Source: CAYLXP01 sp964387425 (GTDB lineage Bacteria > Verrucomicrobiota > Kiritimatiellia > UBA8416). Taken from it: a stretch of 64,000 bases of DNA. How positions within the stretch are numbered: the stretch's first letter is position 1; each line of letters starts with the position of its first letter. Location of the stretch: positions 1 through 64,000 of the forward strand of contig CAYLXP010000004.1 of assembly GCA_964387425.1 (NCBI GenBank). Direction: 5' to 3'. Under the pieces are notes generated by a model. The model saw nothing but the letters and a program-made list of their open reading frames with translations, had not been told where the DNA came from and ran no database searches. Below are positions 42,892 to 52,467 of the stretch, piece after piece. The translations under genes and the position numbers were made by a program.

Positions 42892-45800
42892 ATGGTTAAG
42901 CGGTTAGTGTGGGGTGCAGCGTTCGCAGTATTGATCGTGGGAATGGTGGCTCCTCAGTGCGAGGCGGCCGAGACTAGCGCTCCTGACGAGGGCGGCATTT
43001 GGATTACCGAAACAGCTAAGCAGCGTGATGCGCGCATGGCTTGGTGGCGCGAGGCGCGCTTCGGCATGTTCATCCACTGGGGGCTGTATGCAATTCCGGC
43101 CGGTGAGTGGGAGGGCAACACGAACCACGCCGAATGGATCAAGCGGACCGCAAAGATCCCGGTTGAGACCTATGACAAGTTCGTCGATCAGTTCAACCCG
43201 GTGAAGTTCGATGCCGATGCCTGGGTGAAGATGGCAAAACGTGCCGGCATGAAGTACATCGTGATCACCTCGAAGCATCATGACGGCTTCTGCCTCTGGC
43301 CCAGCAAGGTCTCCGAGTACGACATTGAGTCTACGCCCTACAAGGAGGATTTGCTGGGTCCGCTGACCGAAGCGTGCGAGAAGCACGACGTCAGGATGTG
43401 TTTCTACCACTCCATCATGGATTGGCACCATCCGCACTACACGCCCAAGCACGGTTGGGACCCCGGTACAATGCCGAAAGAGGGTGAGCCCGACTACAGC
43501 AAATATATAACCTACATGAAGGGGCAGCTCAAGGAGCTGGTCGAGGACTACGACCCCGGGGTGATGTGGTTTGACGGTGAGTGGGAAGGCACCTGGACGC
43601 ACGAGATGGGCAAAGACCTGTACGAATACGTGCGCGGGCTCGATAACGACATCATCATCAACAACCGTGTCGACAAGGGGCGCAAGGGCATGCACGGCCT
43701 GACGAAAGAGGGTGCATACCGGGGAGACTTTGGCACGCCTGAGCAGGAGATTCCCGCGACGGGATTGCCTGGCGTTGACTGGGAATCGTGCATGACGATG
43801 AACCGCAAGTGGGGGTGGAACAAGGCCGATACCCATTGGAAGTCGAGTGAGGACCTGATCCAGAAGCTGGCGGATATCGCCTCCAAGGGCGGCAACTTCC
43901 TGCTCAATATCGGACCCAAGGCTGACGGCACGTTCCCCGACAAGGCCATCGAACGTCTTGAGGAAATCGGTAAGTGGATGGACGTCAATAGCGAGTCCAT
44001 CTACGACACCCAGGCCAGCCCGTTCGAGCTCTTCGACTGGGGGCGCTGTACGATGAAGAAGATCGGGTGGGGCAAGACCCGGCTTTACCTGCACGTGTTC
44101 AAATGGCCCGAATCGGGAAAGCTCTCTGTACCCATTAGCAACAAGGTCAAGGATGTGTCCCTGCTGGCGGATCCGGATGCCAAGCTGACAACGGACAGCG
44201 GCGAGTTCAAACTGACAATCGCGCTGCCGGAGACCGCTCCGGATGCCGCGAATTCAGTCGTCGTACTGGACATTGCAGGTGAGCCTGAGGTCGTGACGAT
44301 CAATCCCTATGCCAACGAAACTGAAGAAGAACGCGATGCACGGATGAAATGGTGGCGCGAGTCCCGCTTCGGTATGTTCATCCACTGGGGTGTCTATGCC
44401 GTCCCCGCCGGGACGTATGACGGGAAGCAGATCCCGGGCATTGGAGAGTGGATCATGCGGCGTGGCAAAATTCCGGTAGAGCGCTACCGCAAGTATGCCG
44501 CCGAGTTCAATCCGGTGAAGTACGATCCGGATGCCTGGGTCCGGTTGGCCAAAGAGGCCGGGATGAAGTACATCGTGATCACCTCCAAGCACCATGATGG
44601 CTTTGCTCTGTTCGATTCGAAGGTCACGGATTGGGATATCGTCGATGCAACGCCATACGGCAAGGATTTGCTGAAACCGTTGGCCGAGGCGTGCCGCAAG
44701 CATGGGATGAAGCTGGGGTTCTATTACTCCCAGGCGCAGGACTGGACGCACCCCGGTGGAGCCGGAACGGGATGGGACCCCGCTCAGGAGGGGGACATGA
44801 CCGAGTACATCCGCAAGATTGCCGCGCCGCAGGTGCGTGAGATCCTGAGCAACTATGGCGACCTTGCCGTGTTGTGGTGGGATACGCCTGCCAACATGAC
44901 GAAAGAGCGCGCAGAACTCTTGCTCCCGTTGATTCGCCTGCAGCCCGGAGTCATCCACAACAACCGGTTGGGTGGGGGGTATCGTGGCGACACCGATACG
45001 CCCGAGCAGCACATCCCGGCAACCGGTATCAAGGGCCGTGACTGGGAAACCTGCATGACCATGAACCGAACGTGGGGCTGGAAGAGCTATGACCACGACT
45101 GGAAGAGCGTGCAGATGCTGATACGCAACCTCTGCGATATTGCGTCGAAGGGGGGCAACTACCTGCTGAATGTGGGGCCCAAGCCGGACGGGACGATTCC
45201 CGATGAGAGCATCGAGCGCCTCCAGGCCGTTGGCGAGTGGATGAAGACGTACGGCGAGGCAATCTACGGAACGTCCGCCAGCCCCTGCAAGCGTCCTGCG
45301 TGGGGCCGTATTACGCGCAAGGCGTGTGACGGCAAGACAACGCTCTACCTGCACGTTTTCGAGTGGCCGGCCGACGGCAAGCTCAAGTTGTGGGTCGGTG
45401 GCGAAGTTGATTCAGCGTCGCTGCTGGGAGAGCCCGACAGGGTGATCACGGCCACATCGGCTGAAGGTGCGACAGAGGTCACGCTCAGGGGAGAGGCTCC
45501 GGACCCGAACGCATCCGTGGTCAAGGTTGTCTACACGGGTGACATCGAGGTGACGGATGCCCTGGCCCGTGTGAACGCAGACGGCAGCTACCAGCTGGAT
45601 GCTGTGGATGCTGTGCTGCACGGCGGCCTGAAGACGGAAACCAAGGATCACAAGCCCAATATTGGGTTCTGGCTCAAATCGAGTGACTATGTGGAATGGA
45701 AGGTCCAGGTCGATAAGCCCGGCACGTTTGACGTAGCAGCTGAGCTGGCCATTCAGAATGGTGGTCAGGAAGTACGCATGGTTGTGCAGCAGGGCAAGAT

Positions 45801-45984
45801 GAAGCCGGTAACGGCACTCCAGGCCAAGCTCGAAGCCACGGGTGGCTATGAGAAATTCAAGACCGTACCACTTGGGCAGCTGACGTTCAAAACGGCCGGC
45901 AAGGCAACCGTTGCGCTCCGGACCAAGGCAGAAGGTTGGAAGCCAATCAACGTTCGGCATCTCAAGCTGGTGCCGGTGGAGTAG
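42892..45984 (+). CDS. Secreted protein with two tandem GH29 alpha-L-fucosidase modules
   Basis: The protein is 1030 residues from ATG 42892 (GGAGG upstream), with a signal peptide ending CEAAE. Module 1 (about 35-460) begins WWREARFGMFIHWGLYAIPA, with Asp228 in VMWFDGEWEG as the likely nucleophile. Module 2 (about 470-870) begins WWRESRFGMFIHWGVYAVPA, with Asp664 in VLWWDTPAN. Each keeps IVITSKHHDGF and GGNFLLNIGPK or GGNYLLNVGPK and has its own C-terminal beta domain. A final region (about 880-1030; NADGSYQLDAVDAVLHGG, YVEWKVQVDKPGTFDV) looks like a carbohydrate-binding domain. Two complete catalytic modules in one chain may attack two different fucose linkages. Confidence 0.87.
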   Translation: MVKRLVWGAAFAVLIVGMVAPQCEAAETSAPDEGGIWITETAKQRDARMAWWREARFGMFIHWGLYAIPAGEWEGNTNHAEWIKRTAKIPVETYDKFVDQFNPVKFDADAWVKMAKRAGMKYIVITSKHHDGFCLWPSKVSEYDIESTPYKEDLLGPLTEACEKHDVRMCFYHSIMDWHHPHYTPKHGWDPGTMPKEGEPDYSKYITYMKGQLKELVEDYDPGVMWFDGEWEGTWTHEMGKDLYEYVRGLDNDIIINNRVDKGRKGMHGLTKEGAYRGDFGTPEQEIPATGLPGVDWESCMTMNRKWGWNKADTHWKSSEDLIQKLADIASKGGNFLLNIGPKADGTFPDKAIERLEEIGKWMDVNSESIYDTQASPFELFDWGRCTMKKIGWGKTRLYLHVFKWPESGKLSVPISNKVKDVSLLADPDAKLTTDSGEFKLTIALPETAPDAANSVVVLDIAGEPEVVTINPYANETEEERDARMKWWRESRFGMFIHWGVYAVPAGTYDGKQIPGIGEWIMRRGKIPVERYRKYAAEFNPVKYDPDAWVRLAKEAGMKYIVITSKHHDGFALFDSKVTDWDIVDATPYGKDLLKPLAEACRKHGMKLGFYYSQAQDWTHPGGAGTGWDPAQEGDMTEYIRKIAAPQVREILSNYGDLAVLWWDTPANMTKERAELLLPLIRLQPGVIHNNRLGGGYRGDTDTPEQHIPATGIKGRDWETCMTMNRTWGWKSYDHDWKSVQMLIRNLCDIASKGGNYLLNVGPKPDGTIPDESIERLQAVGEWMKTYGEAIYGTSASPCKRPAWGRITRKACDGKTTLYLHVFEWPADGKLKLWVGGEVDSASLLGEPDRVITATSAEGATEVTLRGEAPDPNASVVKVVYTGDIEVTDALARVNADGSYQLDAVDAVLHGGLKTETKDHKPNIGFWLKSSDYVEWKVQVDKPGTFDVAAELAIQNGGQEVRMVVQQGKMKPVTALQAKLEATGGYEKFKTVPLGQLTFKTAGKATVALRTKAEGWKPINVRHLKLVPVE

Positions 45985-46058
45985 GGGTCGGCTGGGGCAG
46001 GCTGCTGGCGTCCTCCTCCGCTGGATCGTACAGGCAAAGCTCAGGGAACGGTATTCGT

Positions 46059-46182
46059 CGTCCTGCGGACGCCGCGGCGTGCGCTCGGAGATCGCACGCT
46101 ACTGAAGAGCTCGCCGGCATGCGCTGGGGCTTCTTTAGTAGCCGTTGCTCTCCGAGCGACGGCAGCAACGCCCGAAGGGCGG
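46059..46182. repeat. 124-bp palindromic element, copy 2 (family A)
   Basis: This copy has nearly the same arms as the element at 38832-38951 but a different central loop. It lies between the tandem fucosidase gene and the 3' end of uvrC, occupying most of the 221-bp gap. Confidence 0.85.
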
Positions 46183-46205
46183 TGAATGCGCCACGGTTCA
46201 GACGC

Positions 46206-47675
46206 CTACTCCGACCCCGCCAGCGCCTGCCAGATGGTGCGGGCGAATTCGGGGCCGATGCCGGGTACGGCGGCGATCCCGTCCGGTCCGGCGTTGAGCA
46301 TGCGGCGGACCGATCCGAAGTGGTTGAGCAGTTGCTGTTTCCGCTTCGGGCCGATGCCGGGAATGTCATCCAGTACGGATTCCCGGATGCGCCTGCTGCG
46401 CAGGGTCCGGTGGTAGGTGATGGCGAAGCGGTGGGCTTCATCCCGCAGCCGTTGCAGAACCTTAAGGGCCTCCGAATCCTTGTGCAGCCTCAAGGGTGGC
46501 CCGTCGTCCGCCCAGTGAAGCTCTTCGTACCGTTTGGCGAGTCCTGCCGTGGGGATCTCGGGACAGTCCAGTTTTTCCAGGACAGCGCGGGCCGCCCGGA
46601 GCTGAGTAATGCCGCCGTCTACCAGGATCAGGTCAGGGAAGGGGGCTTTCTCGTCGCGCAATGCCGTGACGCGGCGTCGGACGACCTCGGCCATCATGGC
46701 GGGATCGTCGATGCCCTTCACGGTCTTGATGCGAAAGCGGCGATAGCGGTTCTTGGCGGGCATGCCGTCAACGGCGCAGACCATGCTGGCAACTGCATAT
46801 GTCCCTGAGATGTTCGAGATGTCGAAGGCCTCGATGATGGCCGGTGGCGAGGGCAGTTCGAGCGCATCCTGCAGCTCGGCAACACCCCGGGCGGCAGCTT
46901 CCTTGCGCATCTGCGGCGTGGGCGCCACGCGCGCATGCTGACGTACCGCCTTCTGCAGCAGAAAGAGCGTGTCGCGCAGGCCGGCGGCCCGCTCGAAGTC
47001 GAGCGCCTCCGAGGCTTCGTTCATGCGCGCGCGCAGTTCCTTCAACAACTCCGGGCGATGCCCGCGCAGGAAGGCGCACGCCTCTTCAAACCGGGAGCGG
47101 TAATCGGCTTCCGAGATCTTGTCGACGCAGGGGGCTGTGCAGAAGCGGACGACATCGTTGATGCAGTGCTTATAGGTTTCGGTGTCCGGCTGCCGCGGCG
47201 TACATTTGCGGATGCCAAACTGCTTCTCGACGAAGTCCAGGGTGGCACGGGCCGCATGCGCAGAGGCGTATGGCCCGAAATAGTAGGCGCCATCCTCGCG
47301 CCGGATGCGGACGAGCGTGAAACGGGGTAGGGGATCACGGGGATTGGCCCGCAGCAAGAGAAAGCGTTTATCGTCCTTGAAAGAGATGTTGTAGCGGGGA
47401 CGGTAGGCCTTGATCAGTTTGCCCTCGGTGAGCACGGCGGCAGCTTCGTTGTGGACCACGATGATGTCGATATCCCTGATGGTTTTGACCATGCCGCGGA
47501 CCTTGGGGGTTGCACTCTTGAGCGAGGCTTCACGGAAATAGGAGCGGACGCGTTTACGCAGGGAGCGGGCCTTGCCGACGTAGATGATCTTCCCGTTCCG
47601 GTCCCGCATCAGGTAACAGCCGGGCTTGTCGGGGAGATTGCGGAGCTTCTCTTTGAGCTGGTCGGAGATAGTCAT
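46206..47675 (-). CDS. uvrC: UvrC excinuclease subunit, short form
   Basis: The protein is 489 residues against about 600 in most bacteria. Domains in order: GIY-YIG nuclease (about 12-95; KPGCYLMRDRNGKIIYVGKA), a Cys-containing region, UVR motif (about 205-240; ASEALDFERAAGLRDTLFLL), RNase-H-like nuclease (about 285-415; IEAFDISNISGTYAVASMV, LILVDGGITQL) and a C-terminal helix-hairpin-helix pair (DDIPGIGPKRKQQLL, AAVPGIGPEFARTI). All catalytic parts appear present; the missing length falls between the UVR and RNase-H-like domains. It makes the dual incision in nucleotide excision repair. Confidence 0.93.
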   Translation of the reverse strand: MTISDQLKEKLRNLPDKPGCYLMRDRNGKIIYVGKARSLRKRVRSYFREASLKSATPKVRGMVKTIRDIDIIVVHNEAAAVLTEGKLIKAYRPRYNISFKDDKRFLLLRANPRDPLPRFTLVRIRREDGAYYFGPYASAHAARATLDFVEKQFGIRKCTPRQPDTETYKHCINDVVRFCTAPCVDKISEADYRSRFEEACAFLRGHRPELLKELRARMNEASEALDFERAAGLRDTLFLLQKAVRQHARVAPTPQMRKEAAARGVAELQDALELPSPPAIIEAFDISNISGTYAVASMVCAVDGMPAKNRYRRFRIKTVKGIDDPAMMAEVVRRRVTALRDEKAPFPDLILVDGGITQLRAARAVLEKLDCPEIPTAGLAKRYEELHWADDGPPLRLHKDSEALKVLQRLRDEAHRFAITYHRTLRSRRIRESVLDDIPGIGPKRKQQLLNHFGSVRRMLNAGPDGIAAVPGIGPEFARTIWQALAGSE

Positions 47676-47787
47676 TGGCTAATGGTCATCCGTCATTGGC
47701 CATTGGTCAACGGAATTCGGCGTGAGTGCAAGTCGAGATCCTCGCTCGGGAGCCCCGACTCTGCAAGGAGACGTTTGTTCGTTGATC

Positions 47788-47872
47788 CCGGCCGGCCAGA
47801 GGGCCAGCCCTGCCGTTCTCGAGAGTCGCGTGTGCCGGTCGACTGGTAGGGTTGGGCCTCTGGCCCGACCGG
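47788..47872. repeat. Palindromic intergenic repeat (family B), second copy
   Basis: Arms 47788-47814 and 47845-47872 (GGTAGGGTTGGGCCTCTGGC core) pair imperfectly around a 30-base loop. They share the core with the element at 6513-6576. It lies between the uvrC start and the histidine kinase 3' end. At 47676-47705 the CATTGG/ATTGGCCATTGG words form another small repeat. Confidence 0.75.
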
Positions 47873-47914
47873 CGTTGAGCGCAGAACCATCCTGTCAGAC
47901 ACCCGAATCTCTCG

Positions 47915-50044
47915 TCAGTTCAACACTCGATGAACAGCGTCGGCGAGAACGCGCGTGGTCATGGGTTTCATGATGTACTCGCGGATGCCAAGTTCCCGAG
48001 CCTTCTCGTCGTTGATGGCCTCGCTGAAACCGGAGCAGAGCACGATGGGGAGATCAGGCCGCTCCTGGAGAATGCGCCGGGCCAGTTCCGCACCTGTTAA
48101 TGTCGGCATCGTCTGGTCGGTAACCACGCAGTCGTAGCGATCGGGATTGGTCTCGAATGCCTCGAGGGCCTTGACGCTGGAGCCGTAGGCTTCGATGTCA
48201 TACCCAAGGTGCCTCAGTGCGATCTCAATCATCTGGACGATGGCCTCTTCATCATCCACGACCAGGATCATTTCGCCTTTCCCGCGCGGAAGGGGCGGTG
48301 CGGGTGTTCCGCTCTCACGCTCTTCGATATCGGGGGTGCAGATCGGCAGGAAAACGTTGAAGGTCGTGCCTTCGCCCGGTTCGCTGTAGACTGTGACGGC
48401 GCCGTCGTGAAGCTTCACGATGCCATGGACAGTCGAAAGCCCGAGCCCGGTTCCGTCGCGACCGCGCTTGGTTGTGAAGTAGGGCTCGAAAATGCGGTCG
48501 CGCACCTCTGATGTCATGCCGTGCCCCGTGTCGCAGATCGACATATGGGCATACTGACCGGGAGGCAGGATGAGCTGCCCAGCCTCTTTCTCTTCGTGGA
48601 ACTCGATCTTCTCGAGACGGGCATCCAGGATCCCGCCATGTTCACGCATGGCGTGGTAAGCGTTGGTGCAGAGGTTCATGATGATCTGATGCATCTGGGT
48701 GGCATCGGCCAGCACAGGGGGGCAGTCCGCCGCAATAGTCTGCTGAATATCGATGGTGGAAGGCAGGGTGCCGCGCAGCAGCTTCAGGGCCTCTTTCATG
48801 ATGGGCGCCAGCAACAGCGGTTTGCGCTCCTGTTCTGTGCGGCGGCTGAAGGTCAGGATCTGTGCGACGAGGTCCGCGGCGCGCTTGGCGGCCTTGAAGA
48901 CCTCGACCATGTTGGCATGGGCAGCACTATCGTCATCCGAGTCCTGCATTGCAAGTTCCGTGTAGCCGATGACTGCGCTCAGGATGTTGTTAAAGTCGTG
49001 GGCGATGCCGCCGGCTAGCGTGCCAAGTGCCTCCATCTTCTGGGCTTGGCGGAGTTGCGACTCGAGGAGTGACTCGTGGGTGACGTCCCGGCCGATGGCC
49101 ACGTAGTGGGTCGTCGTGCCGAGGTCGTTCTTGACGGGCGAGATTGTCGTCTCCAGTTCAACGGTGGTGCCGTCCTTACAGCGCTCCACCAGGGTCCCGT
49201 GCCAGACACGGCCGCGGTTGAGGTCGTTATTCAAGCTCTGGTAGAACGCATCGTTGTGACGGCCGCTGCGGAACATCTTGGGGGTCTGTCCCACGACCTC
49301 GTCAGGCAGGTACCCCATCTTGGCGATAAACGTGGGATTGACGTATTCAATCACGTCTTCGGCATCGGTGATGACAATGGTCTCGGCGGCCTGCTCGACC
49401 ACCGTGGCGAGGCGCTGGAGTTGGGTTTGGGCCTGGTGACGTCCCGAGACGTCCACATGCGTCCCAATGGCCTTGAGCGGCGTGCCGTCGTTCGTCCACT
49501 CCACGACCTTGGCGCGGTCGAGAATCCAAAGCCACTCCCCGGTCTTGGTCTTAACGCGGTATTCGGCCCGGTAAACCGGAGATTGGCCGGAGAAGAGCGT
49601 CAGGAGCGAGGATTTGGCGCGCTTGTGGTCATCCGGATGGGTTTGCTCCGACCACCAGGTGAAATGCGGTTCGACTTCGCCCGGCTGGTATCCAAGCATC
49701 TGGGCACATCGGTCATCCGCTTTGAACTCGCCGGTGGGGATGTTCCACTCCCAGAGTCCCATGGTTGCGCTGTCGAGGGCGACTTCGATCTGGTTGCGGT
49801 GCTGCCGCAGTTCTCCCATCACGCGTCGCTGGTTGAAGCGATGCACGAGCAGGAAGACGATCGTGGCGGCCAGGGTGACAATCAGGATGGGGTAGCCGAA
49901 GTGTGGATCTGTGGGATCAAGCGTCCACAGTGAGTCTCCGGCCGCCAACACGGGCAGGGCCGGGAGCAGTAGTGCTGTAATAGCCGTCAGGCGTCGACGT
50001 TTGCCTCGTCTACATCGTTCTACCGTGTGCGTCCTACATCTCAT
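47915..50044 (-). CDS. Hybrid sensor histidine kinase with two PAS domains and a receiver domain
   Basis: The 709-residue protein has two hydrophobic segments near residues 20-36 and 50-70. Two PAS/PAC domains follow (about 85-205, with WSEQTHPDDHKRAKSSL, and about 215-330, with DVIEYVNPTFIAKMGYLPDE). The H-box is GGIAHDFNNILSAVIGY, and the ATPase domain has QIIMNLCTNAYHAM and GTGLGLSTVHGIV. A C-terminal receiver domain carries the phospho-acceptor Asp in YDCVVTDQTMP and the Lys in IMKPMT. The signal sensed is unknown. There is no separate response regulator gene next to it. Confidence 0.9.
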   Translation of the reverse strand: MRCRTHTVERCRRGKRRRLTAITALLLPALPVLAAGDSLWTLDPTDPHFGYPILIVTLAATIVFLLVHRFNQRRVMGELRQHRNQIEVALDSATMGLWEWNIPTGEFKADDRCAQMLGYQPGEVEPHFTWWSEQTHPDDHKRAKSSLLTLFSGQSPVYRAEYRVKTKTGEWLWILDRAKVVEWTNDGTPLKAIGTHVDVSGRHQAQTQLQRLATVVEQAAETIVITDAEDVIEYVNPTFIAKMGYLPDEVVGQTPKMFRSGRHNDAFYQSLNNDLNRGRVWHGTLVERCKDGTTVELETTISPVKNDLGTTTHYVAIGRDVTHESLLESQLRQAQKMEALGTLAGGIAHDFNNILSAVIGYTELAMQDSDDDSAAHANMVEVFKAAKRAADLVAQILTFSRRTEQERKPLLLAPIMKEALKLLRGTLPSTIDIQQTIAADCPPVLADATQMHQIIMNLCTNAYHAMREHGGILDARLEKIEFHEEKEAGQLILPPGQYAHMSICDTGHGMTSEVRDRIFEPYFTTKRGRDGTGLGLSTVHGIVKLHDGAVTVYSEPGEGTTFNVFLPICTPDIEERESGTPAPPLPRGKGEMILVVDDEEAIVQMIEIALRHLGYDIEAYGSSVKALEAFETNPDRYDCVVTDQTMPTLTGAELARRILQERPDLPIVLCSGFSEAINDEKARELGIREYIMKPMTTRVLADAVHRVLN

Positions 50045-50123
50045 AGTGATTGCGCTGGTGCAATTCCCCAGTTCGTACCTCGCAGTGAAGCTACTTTAGG
50101 CGAATAGCCGCATTAAGACGACA

Positions 50124-51368
50124 CTATTCTTCCCAGCGGCGAAGGACCAGCACGCCGTTGTTTCCCCCGAAACCGAAGCTGTTCTTCAGCGCGAAGGGGC
50201 GTTCAAGAGGCTGGGCTGCCTTGCCCACGAGGCAGGCGTCACACTCGGGATCGGGATTGTCGAGGTTGAGGTTGGCGGGGATGGTGTTTTGCTCCAGCGC
50301 GAGGACGGTTCCCAGGGCCTCCATGGCTCCCGAGCCACCGAGAAGATGTCCGAAATAGGACTTTGTTGAGCCCATCGGGGTGGTGGCAGCAGCCGGACCA
50401 AGCGCCAGCTTCACGGCCGCACACTCGGAGGGGTCATTGGCGCCGGTGGCAGTGCCGTGGGCATTGATGTAGCCGACGTCCTCTGCAGCGATGCCGGCGC
50501 TGGCGATGGCGGCGGTGATGGCCTTCGCCTGTCCCTCGGCGTCGGGTGCGGTAATGTGCTTGGCGTCGGACGATTCGCCGTAGCCGCAGATCTCGGCCCG
50601 GATGGTGGCACCGCGTTTGCGTGCGCTGTCCAGGCTCTCCAGGACGAGGGCGGCGGCACCTTCGCCGATGACACAGCCGTCACGATCGCTGTCAAACGGG
50701 CGGCAGCTCGTGGCGGGGTCAGGATTCTTGGACATGACGCCGAGACGGTCCCACGCGATCATCGTGAAGGGATCAAAAATGCTGTCGGCACCGCCGCAGA
50801 GCGCCGCGTCGATGTAACCGTCAGCAATCATGCGAAATCCGACGCCGATTGCGGTCGTGGATGAGGTGCAGGCGGAGGTCATGACATAGTTGGGGCCGGT
50901 GAGCCGGTAGCGGATAGCCGCTTGTGAGCAGATGGCGTTGGCCATGCAGCGCGGGACCGTGGTGGGACGCACGCCCTTGATGCCCTTCGCAAGGTAGCTC
51001 TGGACAGAGGCGTAGTAGCTCTCGGTGCATCCGATGCCGGTGCCGATGAGCGTGGCGACCTCCTGCGGCTCATAGGGTGGGGCGCCGTCAATGAGCCCGG
51101 CCTGTTTCAGGGCCTGGTCGGCTGCAAAGATTCCGCTATCGACGGTCATGTCGGTGTAGCGCATGCGCAGCTCGCGCAAGGCATCCTGCAGGGCCTCGCG
51201 GTCTACGACACCGCCTACCTTGGTTTTCAGCTCGCTGGTGTCAATGTGCTCGACGGTGCGGATGCCGGTTTGGCCGTTCGCCAGCCCGTCCCATAGGGGA
51301 GCCTCACCAAGCCCGTAGGTAGATGCGGCCCCCAGCCCTGTAATCACGACGCGACGTTTGTCTGACAT
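50124..51368 (-). CDS. fabF: Beta-ketoacyl-ACP synthase II (FabF/KAS II family)
   Basis: The protein is 414 residues with the catalytic Cys167 in MTSACTSSTTAIG and the two His residues in INAHGTATGANDP and KSYFGHLLGGSGAME, plus the C-terminal NSFGFGGNNGVLVLRR. It condenses acyl-ACP with malonyl-ACP in the cytoplasm. Whether it serves fatty acid synthesis or a secondary pathway is not certain; no acyl carrier protein gene is adjacent. A FabG-like reductase lies 276 bp upstream on the same strand, which favours a fatty acid or related pathway. Confidence 0.88.
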   Translation of the reverse strand: MSDKRRVVITGLGAASTYGLGEAPLWDGLANGQTGIRTVEHIDTSELKTKVGGVVDREALQDALRELRMRYTDMTVDSGIFAADQALKQAGLIDGAPPYEPQEVATLIGTGIGCTESYYASVQSYLAKGIKGVRPTTVPRCMANAICSQAAIRYRLTGPNYVMTSACTSSTTAIGVGFRMIADGYIDAALCGGADSIFDPFTMIAWDRLGVMSKNPDPATSCRPFDSDRDGCVIGEGAAALVLESLDSARKRGATIRAEICGYGESSDAKHITAPDAEGQAKAITAAIASAGIAAEDVGYINAHGTATGANDPSECAAVKLALGPAAATTPMGSTKSYFGHLLGGSGAMEALGTVLALEQNTIPANLNLDNPDPECDACLVGKAAQPLERPFALKNSFGFGGNNGVLVLRRWEE

Positions 51369-51479
51369 ATCCGGCTCTCTCCTTTAAGCGCTTCCCATCC
51401 TATCAAAAACCTCACCCCCCCATGGGGCTAGTCAACATTCCACATAGCCTTTTGTGGCTCACTAGATGTCGTCTAAGGG

Positions 51480-51590
51480 GCTAGGTGTTAGGCGCCAGGC
51501 GTTAGAAAAGAAGGGGTTAGGATCTAGGCGTTAGGCGCTAGCAACCTCTACTAATGCCTAGTGCCTAGCCCCTAATCCCTTCGTCTGCCC
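51480..51590. repeat. TTAGGCGCTAGG-type repeat cluster
   Basis: The words TTAGGCG, CTAGGCG and their complements CTAGTGCC and GCCTAG recur through this 111-bp stretch in the 276-bp gap between fabF and the reductase gene. Similar words flank the putative mobile element at 53788. Confidence 0.7.
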
Positions 51591-51644
51591 ACAGCTCTGA
51601 ACCTCGCCACTCACGCTTTCATACTCCTCGTAGAGCTCTTGGCA

Positions 51645-52391
51645 CTACGCATTCCCCATGAATAGCCCACCGTCGACATGCAGGACTTGGCCGGCGATGT
51701 ATCCCGAGGCTTCCGATAGCAGAAAAGCGGCTACACTAGCAACTTCTTCAGGGACTGCAAAGCGTCCCATCGGGATGTTGAGGCTCTTGCGCATGTCGGC
51801 GGGCAGGAATTCGGTCATGTCGGTCTCGACCAGCCCCGGAGAGATGGCGTTGACTCGGATTCCGAGACGCGCCGCCTCAAAAGCGAGCGACTTGGTCAGG
51901 CTGACAAGCCCGGCCTTGCTGGCTGCGTAGTCGGCGCCCATCCATTTTCCCGGGCCGTGCGCGGCGATCGAAGCCATGTTTACGATGCAGCCCTGCTTCT
52001 GGCGGCGCATGATCGGGTAGGCAGCCTGGCAAACCTGTACAGCGGCCTCGAGGTTGACGCGGAACGTGTCCTGCCACTTCTGAGGGGTCAAGCCACGGAA
52101 GGCAACGGCCTTTCCGCCGCCGGCGTTGTTGACGACGCCGTCCAGTCTTTCGGTCGCCGTGTGGAACGAGGAGACGACAGATTCTGCTGCGCCCTCGTCC
52201 CCGAGGTCACCTGAGACTGCCACGGTCCGGCTGCTGTGTAGCTCCCGGCAGACAACCTCAACACGGTCGTGGTTGCGGCCATGGACGCCGACGATGGCTC
52301 CCTCCGCAAGTAGCCGTTTGGCGATGGCGCGCCCAATCCCCCGCGTAGAGCCGGTTACAAGAATGGCCTTATCTTTTAGATCTGGATACAT
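51645..52391 (-). CDS. Short-chain dehydrogenase/reductase, FabG-like
   Basis: The 248-residue protein has the classical SDR features: the nucleotide motif AILVTGSTRGIGRAIAK (TGxxxGIG), VVNNAGGG (NNAG), a catalytic Ser in CIVNMASIAAHG, the YAASKAG (YxxxK) pair, and a C-terminal GQVLHVDGG. FabG-type enzymes reduce 3-oxoacyl-ACP with NADPH; the position next to fabF supports this, but other SDR substrates are possible. The 52392-52467 gap to pilT is filled by ACTGGTTACTGATCACTGG-type repeats. Confidence 0.82.
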   Translation of the reverse strand: MYPDLKDKAILVTGSTRGIGRAIAKRLLAEGAIVGVHGRNHDRVEVVCRELHSSRTVAVSGDLGDEGAAESVVSSFHTATERLDGVVNNAGGGKAVAFRGLTPQKWQDTFRVNLEAAVQVCQAAYPIMRRQKQGCIVNMASIAAHGPGKWMGADYAASKAGLVSLTKSLAFEAARLGIRVNAISPGLVETDMTEFLPADMRKSLNIPMGRFAVPEEVASVAAFLLSEASGYIAGQVLHVDGGLFMGNA

Positions 52392-52467
52392 GATTCACCC
52401 GTTATTGGTTGGCTGTTGCCAGATACTGGTTACTGATCACTGGTTCCTGATGACTGATAACTGACAG

